Source: Staphylococcus piscifermentans (GTDB lineage: Bacteria; Bacillota; Bacilli; Staphylococcales; Staphylococcaceae). Taken from it: 64,000 bases of DNA. The position numbers were made by a program, and so were the translations under genes. Below the pieces are notes generated by a model. That model was not told the origin of the DNA and ran no database searches. It saw only the letters and a list, made by a program, of their open reading frames with translations. The stretch's first letter is position 1. Each line of letters starts with the position of its first letter. Location: positions 1,240,001 to 1,304,000 of the forward strand of contig NZ_LT906447.1 of the NCBI RefSeq assembly GCF_900186985.1. Reading direction: 5' to 3'. Below, piece by piece: positions 29,058 to 37,663 of the stretch.

Positions 29058-29098
29058 GCACTTAAATGAGGTTGATTCAACTTTGTTTAAGTGCTTTT
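29058..29098 (+). terminator. Hairpin with T-run between the DUF948 and YtxH-type genes
   Basis: GCACTTAAA (29058-29066) pairs perfectly with TTTAAGTGC (29086-29094), followed by TTTTATTTA. The loop contains a second small pair, GTTGA/TCAAC. It stands 19 bases before the next gene's start codon, so it may attenuate that gene. Confidence 0.6.
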
Positions 29099-29116
29099 AT
29101 TTATAGGAGGCAAAAC

Positions 29117-30481
29117 ATGAGAAAGAAAAATGATGAAGCTAAGTTAGAAATATATGAAGTTGAAGCCATGGCCGATACGGTTCGTAAAGATTTCGTGTCT
29201 GGTTTTATTGCAGGTGCTTTCATTGGTTCAGCAGTTGGTTTTATTTTAAATCAAGTTAAAAAACGTAAACAACAAGAAAAACAATTTGAAGCCCAACATG
29301 AACAAGATAAACCTTCAATGAAAGATAAAGTGTCAGCGCAAACAGATGCCTTAAAAGCTAACGCTCAAGATCAGTTGCAAGGTATGAAAGACGTTGCGCA
29401 GCAAATCAGAAATCAAGTGAACCAAAAAATCAAACAAGATGAGCAAGAATATGACGTAGATACTTTACGTGCAGAAAAACAAGCAATCAGAAATGAAGCG
29501 TCAGCTCATGATTTAGCAAATGTATCTCCGCAAGCACAAGAAGAAGTTGCTGGAAATCAATCAACTGCTGTCTCAACTCGTGAATTTAGTGCACAAGGAA
29601 ATGCTAAGGCAGCAAAAGAAAAAGCTAAATTGATTGAAAATGATAATACTGTAGCTGCTAAAGTCAGCGAATTATTTAAAGCAGCACCAGTAAAATCTAG
29701 TTCTTATACAGCAGTACCGATTTTAGTTACTACTGTAACTGCAGTCGCAGGTACTGAAAAAGATACTGCTAAAAAAGATTCTAAACCAGCTGCAAAAAAA
29801 TCACCTCAATCTACTTCTAAGACTTCACCAAAAGCAGCAGAGAAACGCACAAACCAAACTCATGAAAAAGCATCAATGGACAAAGGTGTAATTACACATG
29901 ATAAAGCTACTGCAAATCACTCATCAAATGAGAAAAATGTTGCAGGTCACACAGTAGTGAGTGCGAAGAAAGATGATGAATCAGCAAAAAAAGTCGCAGC
30001 TACTAACGAAGGAAAATCTGAAGAAAATATTAAAGCAACTAAGGTAGAAAAAGCAGATGCGAAAAAACAATCAGCTGATAAAAAAGATGAACCTTCAGCT
30101 AAAGTAGAATCAAAAACAGTAAACAACACAACAACAACAAAAACACAAACTAAGAAAACAACAGACACACCAAAAAATACAGCAGCTACAACTACTAAAG
30201 AAGCAAAAGCATCTTCTCCTAAAAATGCTACTAAAACAACAACGAAGACAACAAGAAAGCCAGCTTCTAAAGGTAATAAAACAACAACACAAAAAACAAC
30301 GACTAAAACTAAATCGCAAGGTCAAAATAATACATCTAAATCAGCAGCTTCTAAATCAACTGCTCAGAAAAAAACAACAAAATCAACACCAAAAACACAA
30401 TCTCAAAATACACCTAAAAATAACCAACCAAAAGGTGAAACAACTAAGAAAAAAATCGAAAAGAAAACTTTTGATGATTAA
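29117..30481 (+). CDS. Long YtxH-domain protein with a Lys/Thr/Ala-rich repetitive tail
   Basis: A 454-residue protein. After a short charged start comes one hydrophobic helix with Gly-rich pattern (FVSGFIAGAFIGSAVGFIL, residues about 21-39), the YtxH hallmark, then a very basic, low-complexity tail of Lys, Thr, Ala, Ser and Gln (for example KTTTKTTRKPASKGNKTTTQ). The S. aureus gene at this place was once annotated as similar to smooth muscle caldesmon and belongs to the SigB regulon. ATG 29117 has AGGAGG in front; the longer frame from 29066 has none. The tail resembles histone-like or cell-surface basic tails, but no function is established. Confidence 0.8.
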   Translation: MRKKNDEAKLEIYEVEAMADTVRKDFVSGFIAGAFIGSAVGFILNQVKKRKQQEKQFEAQHEQDKPSMKDKVSAQTDALKANAQDQLQGMKDVAQQIRNQVNQKIKQDEQEYDVDTLRAEKQAIRNEASAHDLANVSPQAQEEVAGNQSTAVSTREFSAQGNAKAAKEKAKLIENDNTVAAKVSELFKAAPVKSSSYTAVPILVTTVTAVAGTEKDTAKKDSKPAAKKSPQSTSKTSPKAAEKRTNQTHEKASMDKGVITHDKATANHSSNEKNVAGHTVVSAKKDDESAKKVAATNEGKSEENIKATKVEKADAKKQSADKKDEPSAKVESKTVNNTTTTKTQTKKTTDTPKNTAATTTKEAKASSPKNATKTTTKTTRKPASKGNKTTTQKTTTKTKSQGQNNTSKSAASKSTAQKKTTKSTPKTQSQNTPKNNQPKGETTKKKIEKKTFDD

Positions 30482-30491
30482 TGGTTGAATG

Positions 30492-30625
30492 AGGGCTGAG
30501 ACATCAATTTGTCTTAGCCCTTGGTTTCTGAACTGGCAATAACTATTTGCTCAAGTTAGTTTGCTTGGGGTGGGAGGACGAAATAATTTTGTTATGCTTA
30601 TTTCTCTCTCACTCCGATTTTGTTT
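30492..30625 (+). repeat. Two-hairpin dispersed intergenic element, copy 2 (first hairpin also a terminator)
   Basis: Hairpin 1 pairs AGGGCTGAGACA (30492-30503) with TGTCTTAGCCCT (30510-30521). Hairpin 2 pairs GGGGTGGGAGGACGAAATAA (30567-30586) with 30598-30615 (TTATTTCTCTCTCACTCC), imperfectly. Its order and spacer resemble 14679-14830. In both places it follows a YtxH-type gene and precedes a monocistronic metabolic gene. Confidence 0.65.
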
Positions 30626-30636
30626 ATAGATTAATC

Positions 30637-30651
30637 AATTATGTGAAAATT
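30637..30651 (+). promoter_or_regulatory. CodY-like box upstream of aroA
   Basis: AATTATGTGAAAATT matches AATTTTCWGAAAATT at 13 of 15 positions, 40 bases upstream of the -35 box of aroA. Confidence 0.4.
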
Positions 30652-30690
30652 GTAAATAGTTTAAAGAATGAGAATATTTTAGAATAAAGC

Positions 30691-30719
30691 TTGAAATTTG
30701 ACCGACTTACTGCTACAAT
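30691..30719 (+). promoter_or_regulatory. aroA promoter
   Basis: TTGAAA at 30691-30696 and TACAAT at 30714-30719 with a 17-base spacer, 80 bases before the aroA start. Confidence 0.65.
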
Positions 30720-30799
30720 ACTTGTTAAATTCAATTTTTTACCGCTTTAAAGTGTAATAAGTTGGATGCATAAAATAATTACATAGAGGTGACCAGGTA

Positions 30800-31888
30800 A
30801 TGAATAAGTTGGAACAGTACAGAAATGAAATCGAGAACATTAATGAACAAATTTTAGACCTTTTTGTAAAACGTGGTGAACTCGCACAAAAAATCGGGGA
30901 AGAAAAGCGTAAGCAGGGAACAAAGGTATATGATCCTGAACGCGAAAAAGTAATGTTGAATGCATTAATTGAGAAAAATAATGGTCCATTTAACGACAAT
31001 GTAATTAAACAATTATTTAAAGAAATTTTTAAAGCATCCACAGATTTACAAAAAGCTGATCATGAGAAACATCTTATTGTCTCTAGAAAATTAAAACCTG
31101 AAGACACAATTGTACAATTTGATAATGGCGGTGTCATCGGTGATGGAAATAAATCGTTTATTTTCGGCCCTTGTTCAGTAGAATCCCAAGAACAAGTTGA
31201 TAAAGTTGCTGCTGATTTGCAAAACAAAGGCTTGAAATTTATTCGTGGAGGTGCATTCAAACCTCGTACATCACCATATGATTTCCAAGGTTTAGGATTA
31301 GAAGGATTAAAAATTCTTAAAAATGTTAAAGATAAATACAATTTAAATGTAGTCAGTGAAATTGTATCGCCAGCAGATTTTGAATTAGCAGATGAATACT
31401 TGGATGTTTTCCAAATTGGTGCACGCAATATGCAAAACTTTGAATTGTTGAAAGAAGCAGGGCGTACGAACAAACCAGTGTTATTGAAACGTGGTATGTC
31501 AGCGACTATCGAAGAATTTATTTTTGCAGCTGAGTACATCGCTTCTCAAGGTAACAGTAATATCATTTTATGTGAACGTGGTATCAGAACTTACGAAAAA
31601 GCCACACGTAACACATTGGATATTTCAGCTGTACCTATTTTAAAACAAGGTACACATTTACCGGTAATGGTAGACGTTACACATAGCACAGGACGCAAAG
31701 ATATTATGTTGCCGACAGCAAAAGCTGCTTTAGCAGTTGGAGCAGATGGCGTAATGGCAGAAGTACATCCTGATCCAGCAGTTGCATTAAGTGACAGCGG
31801 ACAACAAATGGACTTAGAACAATTCGATAAATTCTATAATGAATTAAAACCACTAGCAGATATGTACGATAATAATCAATTACGTTAA
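30800..31888 (+). CDS. aroA: Bifunctional chorismate mutase / 3-deoxy-7-phosphoheptulonate synthase
   Basis: A 362-residue fusion. Residues about 1-85 form an AroQ-type chorismate mutase ([20 protein letters not shown], then [19 protein letters not shown]). The rest is a type I-beta DAHP synthase with [32 protein letters not shown] and [13 protein letters not shown], which holds metal and substrate residues. It begins the shikimate pathway, and the fused mutase serves as feedback sensor for chorismate or prephenate in Bacillus-type enzymes. It has its own promoter and a strong terminator. The name aroA(G) is used in Bacillales and must not be confused with EPSP synthase. Confidence 0.96.
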   Translation: MNKLEQYRNEIENINEQILDLFVKRGELAQKIGEEKRKQGTKVYDPEREKVMLNALIEKNNGPFNDNVIKQLFKEIFKASTDLQKADHEKHLIVSRKLKPEDTIVQFDNGGVIGDGNKSFIFGPCSVESQEQVDKVAADLQNKGLKFIRGGAFKPRTSPYDFQGLGLEGLKILKNVKDKYNLNVVSEIVSPADFELADEYLDVFQIGARNMQNFELLKEAGRTNKPVLLKRGMSATIEEFIFAAEYIASQGNSNIILCERGIRTYEKATRNTLDISAVPILKQGTHLPVMVDVTHSTGRKDIMLPTAKAALAVGADGVMAEVHPDPAVALSDSGQQMDLEQFDKFYNELKPLADMYDNNQLR

Positions 31889-31914
31889 TTGAAATAAAAT
31901 TTAATAGTGAATTT

Positions 31915-31960
31915 ACTCCTTTCAAAGAAATGCTCAAAGTATAGTATTTTTGAAAGGAGT
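31915..31960 (+). terminator. Terminator of aroA
   Basis: ACTCCTTTCAAA (31915-31926) pairs with TTTGAAAGGAGT (31949-31960), a perfect 12-bp stem with a 22-base loop. Confidence 0.8.
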
Positions 31961-32095
31961 TTATTCATGTTTTGTACACATAAGTGAAAAATTATTAATT
32001 CATTTACACTTTAGCAGCTACAAAAGGATGATTATTGACAAAAAAGTGACAAACAGAATATATTAATTTAAGTTCTCGGGAATTTGTGGTAAACT

Positions 32096-32124
32096 TTGAA
32101 AATGCTATGAAAACTTATTATAAT
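32096..32124 (+). promoter_or_regulatory. ccpA promoter
   Basis: TTGAAA at 32096-32101 and TATAAT at 32119-32124 with a 17-base spacer. The start of transcription would fall at about 32131, inside the cre-like element. Confidence 0.75.
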
Positions 32125-32129
32125 AGAGT

Positions 32130-32143
32130 TTGAAACGCTTACA
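32130..32143 (+). promoter_or_regulatory. cre-like element at the ccpA transcription start
   Basis: TTGAAACGCTTACA agrees with TGWAANCGNTNWCA except at the second and third bases. Its position on the start site suits autorepression, which was described for staphylococcal ccpA. Confidence 0.5.
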
Positions 32144-32157
32144 GAAAGGGTGAAGAC

Positions 32158-33147
32158 ATGACCGTTACTATATATGACGTTGCAAGAGAAGCACGAGTAT
32201 CCATGGCGACAGTGTCTCGTGTTGTAAATGGCAACCAAAATGTGAAACCAGAAACCAGAGATAAAGTTAACGCAGTCATTAAAAAGTTAAATTATAGACC
32301 TAATGCGGTTGCTAGAGGTCTAGCAAGCAAGAAAACAACAACAGTTGGGGTAATTATACCGGATATTTCAAATGTCTATTACTCTCAATTAGCACGTGGT
32401 TTGGAAGATATTGCGACAATGTATAAATATCATTCAATCATTTCAAATTCTGATAATGATCCCGCAAAAGCTAAAGAGATTTTTAATAATCTGCTTAGCA
32501 AACAAGTGGATGGCATTATCTTCTTAGGCGGTACATTAGATGAAGAACTTGAACAAATGATTGAAACTTCTTCAGTACCTGTAGTTGTGTCTGGAACAAG
32601 TGATGATGATGAAAGTATTGCTTCTGTAAATATTAATTATAAACAAGCAGCTATTGAAGTTACTGAACATTTAATTGAAACAGGTGCAAAGCAATTTGCA
32701 TTTGTTGGAGGAAATAATTCAGAGAAAGCTGAAGCAGATGTTTTAGCAGGTTTAATCGAAGTGCTTGAAAAACATGATTTATCATTGAAAGATGAAATGA
32801 AATTTACAGGTAAAGAAACATATAAAGATGGTGTGAATGCATTTGAAACTATATCACAGTATCAACCAGATGCCATTTTATCAATTAGTGATGAGCAAGC
32901 AATCGGTATAGTGCATTCAGCTTTAGATGCAAATGTTCAAATTCCAGAAGATTTGCAAGTCGTCAGCTTTAATAATACACGACTTGTAGAAATGGTTCGT
33001 CCGCAATTATCAAGTGTCATCCAACCGCTATATGATATTGGTGCTGTAGGTATGCGTTTATTAACAAAATATATGAACAATGAAGAAATTTCAGATTCAA
33101 ATGTTATCTTACCTTATCGAATCGAATATCGTGGTACAACACGTTAA
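32158..33147 (+). CDS. ccpA: Catabolite control protein A
   Basis: LacI/GalR-family regulator of 329 residues. The N-terminal helix-turn-helix and hinge read [20 protein letters not shown] and [14 protein letters not shown], which bind cre sites. The core is the periplasmic-binding-protein-like domain that docks HPr-Ser46-[23 protein letters not shown] begins it (split here as [19 protein letters not shown]). It represses or activates carbon genes in the presence of glucose. Several candidate targets lie in this window: putA, acsA, fhs and the PTS gene. AGAAAGGG precedes the ATG. Confidence 0.97.
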   Translation: MTVTIYDVAREARVSMATVSRVVNGNQNVKPETRDKVNAVIKKLNYRPNAVARGLASKKTTTVGVIIPDISNVYYSQLARGLEDIATMYKYHSIISNSDNDPAKAKEIFNNLLSKQVDGIIFLGGTLDEELEQMIETSSVPVVVSGTSDDDESIASVNINYKQAAIEVTEHLIETGAKQFAFVGGNNSEKAEADVLAGLIEVLEKHDLSLKDEMKFTGKETYKDGVNAFETISQYQPDAILSISDEQAIGIVHSALDANVQIPEDLQVVSFNNTRLVEMVRPQLSSVIQPLYDIGAVGMRLLTKYMNNEEISDSNVILPYRIEYRGTTR

Positions 33148-33316
33148 TTCTTCTATAAATATAAAGAGATTGAAATAAATTAAAGTTCCAACTTGCTCTA
33201 AATATAAAATAAGCTATGCGAAATCTATTCTATAAATTTCTGCATAGCTTTTTTTATTGATAGATAATAGCTTCCTAAACAGATAAGATGTTTTTTTATG
33301 TCGCTTCCAAATTGTT

Positions 33317-34471
33317 TTAAAACCAGCTGGCCACTTGATTCGCATGCTTTAAATTCTTAGCAGAAATTTCAGCAGTTCGAGGAATTTCCATGTAATCTAA
33401 ACGTTTATCATCCCAAGTGGTCGGTAAATCTAATGGAGCATAGTGCTGCCATTTACTAATCCATTCTTCTGGCAAATCACCATGTTGAATCGGCATATCC
33501 ATTAAACTTAAGAAAACATGGCTCCAAGCTCGCGGAACCACACGCCAAATATTATAGCCTCCTCCGCCGAACATCAGTACTTTCCCATTTGTATACGTAT
33601 CTGCCAAGTATTTAATATAATAGGGCACTTCATACAAAGCATCTAAAGTACAATTCATATGCGTGAGCGGATCTAGATAATGTATATCCACACCATGTAC
33701 ACTCAATAATATATCAGGTTGATAAGATTGAACGACTGGTGTAACCGTTTTTTTGAAACACTCGATAAAAGATTCATCTTCAGTATAGGGCTCAAGAGGA
33801 ACATTCACTGAATAACTGAATCCTTGTTCTTTTCCGCGCTCTGTATAATGTCCAGAACCAGGGAAGAGAAATTTTCCTGTTTCATGAATGGAATAATTGA
33901 GAATATCATTTTCTGTATAGAAGCTCCATTGCACACCATCTCCATGATGTGCATCTGTATCAATGACCATTACACGCAAGCCATATTGTTTAGATAAATA
34001 TTTAGCAGTAATGGCAACATCATTATAAATACAAAAGCCATTTGCTCTGCCAGGCAATGCATGATGCAATCCACCGCCTAAATGACAGCCATTTTGTAAT
34101 TCATCATTAACTATCATATCAGCAAGCTTCAACGCACCCCCAACAATGCGTGCGCTATGCTGATGCATGTGTTTGAATTGTGACGTATCTTCGTCTGCTA
34201 ATCCATATTTCTTAGCTTCAGATGGACTTAATATCCCATGTGAAGCATGCTTGATTGCATTGACATAATCATAGGAATGAATCAATGTCAGTTCTTCATC
34301 AGTTGCTATCCGCGGCGTAATGATTTGATCCGCTGTTAATAATCCTGCATCAATTAATAACTCTGTAGTTAATTTCAAGCGCATTTGATTAAATGGATGG
34401 TCATTACTGAAGCGATACTGCATCAATTGATTAGAATAGACATACCCCGTTTGTTTATTATTTTGACTCAT
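33317..34471 (-). CDS. acuC: AcuC, deacetylase of acetyl-CoA synthetase
   Basis: A 384-residue class I histone-deacetylase-fold zinc enzyme. HLGGGLHHALPGRANGFCIYND (quoted in part: GGGLHHALPGRANGFC) carries the tandem catalytic His, DTDAHHGDGVQ the zinc Asp and His, and MFGGGGYN the C-terminal Gly loop. In Bacillus AcuC removes the acetyl group from AcsA and restores its activity. It lies 12 bases downstream of acuA on the minus strand and so belongs to the acuA-acuC operon, divergent from acsA. Confidence 0.93.
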   Translation of the reverse strand: MSQNNKQTGYVYSNQLMQYRFSNDHPFNQMRLKLTTELLIDAGLLTADQIITPRIATDEELTLIHSYDYVNAIKHASHGILSPSEAKKYGLADEDTSQFKHMHQHSARIVGGALKLADMIVNDELQNGCHLGGGLHHALPGRANGFCIYNDVAITAKYLSKQYGLRVMVIDTDAHHGDGVQWSFYTENDILNYSIHETGKFLFPGSGHYTERGKEQGFSYSVNVPLEPYTEDESFIECFKKTVTPVVQSYQPDILLSVHGVDIHYLDPLTHMNCTLDALYEVPYYIKYLADTYTNGKVLMFGGGGYNIWRVVPRAWSHVFLSLMDMPIQHGDLPEEWISKWQHYAPLDLPTTWDDKRLDYMEIPRTAEISAKNLKHANQVASWF

Positions 34472-34483
34472 AAAATCTCCCCT

Positions 34484-35116
34484 TTAGTAGAAAAAGCGGT
34501 TCATAAAGCGCACATCGTCAAATGCTTTAATTTGATCTAAAGAGATGCGTGAACCAATTCTTGCCATTAAACAATTCGCAGGATGTCCGGTAATTTCCGG
34601 ATCATCTGTCGCAAAAATTTCTAAACCTCCTTGTGCCATTAAGTTCTGCATTAACTTTTTATATTCATATACATCTAATTTAGAATTTTTCAAATCCCAA
34701 TGCCAATAATATTCAGTTGTTAAAATAATATAATCTTCGAATTCATCTTCACTTAAGCTTTGTTTAATTAATTCACTTCCGAGACCTGTTCCACGATAGG
34801 GAAGTGCCACTTCAATAGCGCCAAGCTCTACTAGGTAAGGCAAATTTCCCGTTGACCAACGTTCTAGAGGATCTGGATAGTGGTAAGTTACATAACCGAC
34901 AATCGTATCTGCTTTGCGTAATACATAAATGCGACCTTCAGGCAGCTCGCTAATTTCTTGTATTGCTTCAAATTGTTCTATAGGCTTCCTGAATGCATCG
35001 AGCCCATCATCATAATTAAATGTTTCCAGTTTTTCGCGCGGTACAGGACCTTCAATGACATACTTTTCACCGTTGCGAGTGTAATCTTGCCTTACATACG
35101 TTTTGATATGTTCCAT
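34484..35116 (-). CDS. acuA: AcuA, GNAT acetyltransferase acting on acetyl-CoA synthetase
   Basis: A 210-residue GNAT protein. YVLRKADTIVGYVTYHYPDP and VELGAIEVALPYRGTGLGSELI (in part ALPYRGTGLGSELI) form the acetyl-CoA-binding core, with the R/Q-x-x-G-x-G/A loop as RGTGLG. In Bacillus AcuA acetylates the active-site lysine of AcsA to switch it off. The gene is first in the minus-strand acuA-acuC operon and shares a 230-base divergent promoter region with acsA, which contains a perfect cre. Confidence 0.92.
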   Translation of the reverse strand: MEHIKTYVRQDYTRNGEKYVIEGPVPREKLETFNYDDGLDAFRKPIEQFEAIQEISELPEGRIYVLRKADTIVGYVTYHYPDPLERWSTGNLPYLVELGAIEVALPYRGTGLGSELIKQSLSEDEFEDYIILTTEYYWHWDLKNSKLDVYEYKKLMQNLMAQGGLEIFATDDPEITGHPANCLMARIGSRISLDQIKAFDDVRFMNRFFY

Positions 35117-35277
35117 ATATCGCCACTTCCTTTAATGAATTAAAATATATCCAAGCCCAATTCAAATGTGAATCTTTTACTATAAAATGACCATCGATAT
35201 ATTTGCTTGCATTTATTACTATTATAATGTTTTTCGAACATAATTAACACAAAAATCAGAATTATCATAATTATATT

Positions 35278-35306
35278 TTGAATGTTGTGCTTTGTTTTTG
35301 TATAAT
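35278..35306 (+). promoter_or_regulatory. acsA promoter
   Basis: TTGAAT at 35278-35283 and TATAAT at 35301-35306, spacer 17 bases. Confidence 0.72.
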
Positions 35307-35313
35307 AGCATTA

Positions 35314-35327
35314 TGAAAACGATTTCA
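35314..35327. promoter_or_regulatory. Perfect cre site between acuAC and acsA
   Basis: TGAAAACGATTTCA matches TGWAANCGNTNWCA at all defined positions. It covers roughly +2 to +15 of the acsA transcript, where bound CcpA would block early transcription. Confidence 0.85.
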
Positions 35328-35346
35328 AACGAAGGGGGCAATTCAA

Positions 35347-37059
35347 ATGAAAGTCGATGTATACAAAGGGGGAGAAGGTAATTATAACCTTCAAGATTAC
35401 GAAGAAGCATACAACAACTTTGATTGGAAAGAAGTAGAAAAGGAATTTTCTTGGTATGAAACTGGCAAAGTGAATATGGCTTACGAATGTATTGACCGTC
35501 ATGTCGATAATGGCAAAGGTGATAAAACAGCATTGAATTATAAAGATGCGCAACGTCAAGAAAGTTACACTTTCAAAGAAATGCAAGACTACTCAAATAA
35601 AGCAGCCAATGTTTTGAAAGATAAAGCAAAGGTTGAAAAAGGTGATCGCGTATTTATCTTTATGCCGAGAACACCAGAATTATACTTTGCATTATTCGGT
35701 ATTTTAAAGATTGGCGCGATTGTTGGACCATTGTTTGAAGCATTTATGGAAAAAGCAGTTACTGACCGTTTAGAAAATAGCGATGCTAAAGTAATAGTGA
35801 CTACTAAAGACTTGTTAGAACGCATTCCTCAAGATAAATTACCAAATTTAGAAACGATTGTGGTAGTAGATGATGATGATGTGGATGCTCAATATGTAGA
35901 TTTCAAAAAAGATTTACAAGAAGCAAGCGATCAATTTGATATTGAATGGCTAGATAGAGAAGACGGTTTGATTCTACATTATACATCTGGTTCTACAGGA
36001 CAACCAAAAGGGGTCTTGCATGTTCAAGATGCTATGATATTACAATATATTTCTGGTAAATATGTGTTGGATTTGCAAGAAGACGACATTTATTGGTGTA
36101 CAGCTGACCCAGGCTGGGTAACAGGAACATCATATGGAATCTTTGCACCTTGGCTGAACGGTGTAACTAACTGTATTGCAGGAGGTAGATTCTCGCCAGA
36201 AGCTTGGTACGGCATGATTGAAGAATTTAAAGTAACAGTTTGGTATACAGCTCCGACAGCTTTGCGGATGTTGATGAGTGCTGGGGACGATGTAGTTAAA
36301 AAATATGATTTGTCTTCGTTACGTGAGGTCCTATCTGTAGGTGAACCATTAAATCCTGAAGTTATTAAATGGGCGAAAGAAGTCTTAGGTCATACTGTAT
36401 TAGATACATGGTGGATGACAGAAACTGGCGGCCATATGATAGTGAATTATCCTTCTATGGACGTTAAATTAGGTTCAATGGGTAAACCGCTTCCAGGTAT
36501 TGAAGCGGCCATTATAGATGACCAAGGCAATGTCTTGCCGCCTAACCGCATGGGCAACTTAGCGATTAAAAAAGGCTGGCCTTCTATGATGCGCAAGATT
36601 TGGAAAAATCCTGAGAAATATAATTCTTACTTTATCGGAGATTGGTATGTTTCAGGAGATTCTGCATATCAAGACGAAGATGGATATTTCTGGTTCCAAG
36701 GACGTGTGGATGACGTTATCATGACAGCCGGAGAACGTGTCGGTCCATTTGAAGTTGAATCTAAACTAGTAGAACATCCAGCAGTATCTGAAGCGGGTGT
36801 TATAGGTAAACCAGATCCAGTCCGTGGAGAAATTATTAAAGCCTTTGTTGCTTTAAATCCTGGTTATGAGCCGGATGATGAATTGAAAGAAGATATTCGT
36901 CAATTTGTGAAGACTGGTTTATCTGGTCATGCTGCACCAAGAGAAATTGAATTTAAAGATAAACTTCCGAAGACACGCTCTGGTAAGATTATGAGACGTG
37001 TGCTTAAAGCTTGGGAACTCGATTTACCAGAAGGCGATTTAAGTACAATGGAAGACTAA
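35347..37059 (+). CDS. acsA: Acetyl-CoA synthetase
   Basis: A 570-residue AMP-forming enzyme activating acetate. The P-loop motif is YTSGSTGQPKG, followed by DPGWVTGTSYG, DTWWMTETGG and SGDSAYQDEDGYFWFQGRVDD. The C-terminal PKTRSGKIMRRVLK contains K547, the lysine that adenylates acetate and is the target of AcuA and AcuC. The length fits the Bacillus/Staphylococcus form, which is shorter than the enteric Acs. The start ATG 35347 has AAGGGGG upstream. It is monocistronic and ended by the hairpin at 37076. Confidence 0.96.
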   Translation: MKVDVYKGGEGNYNLQDYEEAYNNFDWKEVEKEFSWYETGKVNMAYECIDRHVDNGKGDKTALNYKDAQRQESYTFKEMQDYSNKAANVLKDKAKVEKGDRVFIFMPRTPELYFALFGILKIGAIVGPLFEAFMEKAVTDRLENSDAKVIVTTKDLLERIPQDKLPNLETIVVVDDDDVDAQYVDFKKDLQEASDQFDIEWLDREDGLILHYTSGSTGQPKGVLHVQDAMILQYISGKYVLDLQEDDIYWCTADPGWVTGTSYGIFAPWLNGVTNCIAGGRFSPEAWYGMIEEFKVTVWYTAPTALRMLMSAGDDVVKKYDLSSLREVLSVGEPLNPEVIKWAKEVLGHTVLDTWWMTETGGHMIVNYPSMDVKLGSMGKPLPGIEAAIIDDQGNVLPPNRMGNLAIKKGWPSMMRKIWKNPEKYNSYFIGDWYVSGDSAYQDEDGYFWFQGRVDDVIMTAGERVGPFEVESKLVEHPAVSEAGVIGKPDPVRGEIIKAFVALNPGYEPDDELKEDIRQFVKTGLSGHAAPREIEFKDKLPKTRSGKIMRRVLKAWELDLPEGDLSTMED

Positions 37060-37075
37060 ATACAGAGTATGAAGA

Positions 37076-37112
37076 GGGGTTTGGACAAATTAATGTCCAG
37101 GCTCCTTTTTTT
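37076..37112 (+). terminator. Terminator of acsA
   Basis: A 12-bp stem with G-U pairs (arms 37076-37087 and 37094-37105, core TGGACA/TGTCCA) and T7. It belongs to the GGACATTAATGTCC hairpin family also seen at 4207. Confidence 0.85.
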
Positions 37113-37663
37113 ATGTTCAGTCGACAAAGTGTCGAGGCACGCGATTGTTGCTTATACAGTTTGTGCATAAACGTCATCCCAAATTACTTTGCCAATTTAT
37201 TCAGCCATGCCTATTAGCACATTTTATATTTAGAAAAACAGGAATTGAGGCAATCAAATTAGCACTTTCTCAAACTCGATTTAGTTTTTCATTCCATAAA
37301 AATAAAATCTTACCACAGCGGAGTCTAAAGCAATTGTAAACGCTTGCATAGTATGTGGATAAAATACAATAAAATTATTATAGAGTATTTTAATTGGAGT
37401 TTTTACATCAAAAGTAAGATAACTAAAAAATAATTGATGAATATGTTCGACAATAAATATATAATTCGTTATGATTAGACATGTAAAAGCTTTTCCTACA
37501 GTTGAAACAGTGCCTGTCAATGCAATTTTCACCAAAGCAAGTGTATTGCAGACAACGGCTTTGTTATTGAGGGAATAAAGTTGTTGTGGCACCAAATGAA
37601 AACTGCTTAACAGACAGTGGTCGATACTGTAATTTTTATTACTTTAGTAAGGGGCTGAATGAA
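37113..37663 (+). other. 551-base gap before fhs: cre-like site, no convincing gene
   Basis: The stretch holds a small inverted repeat (TCGACA/TGTCGA, 37121-37135), a cre-like element at 37335-37348, and a 35-codon frame (ATG 37470) without a ribosome site. Frames on the minus strand have no start signal. I see no riboswitch that I know. The long leader is unusual for this gene-dense region, and may hold the fhs promoter near 37340-37370 and a 300-base untranslated leader. Confidence 0.5.
37335..37348 (+). promoter_or_regulatory. cre-like element upstream of fhs
   Basis: TGTAAACGCTTGCA matches TGWAANCGNTNWCA at all defined bases but one. It lies 316 bases before the fhs start, so its target promoter is uncertain. 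Confidence 0.5.

Noticed and set aside
29947..30325. Cys/Phe/Ser- and Val-rich minus-strand frames inside the YtxH-type gene
   Set aside because: They are complements of the Lys/Thr/Ala-rich repetitive tail, with no start signals.
30110..30488. Alternative plus-strand Lys/Gln-rich frame over the end of the YtxH-type gene
   Set aside because: A-rich repetitive DNA keeps several frames open. The frame with membrane helix and ribosome site is the real one.
37470..37577. 35-codon frame before fhs (begins MIRHVKAFPTVETV)
   Set aside because: No ribosome site precedes its ATG, and its codons show no sign of a conserved peptide. It was kept only as a note on the gap.
37281..37595. 104-codon minus-strand frame in the acsA-fhs gap
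   Set aside because: It would start at a TTG without a ribosome site, and its sequence resembles no family I know. It overlaps the probable fhs control region.
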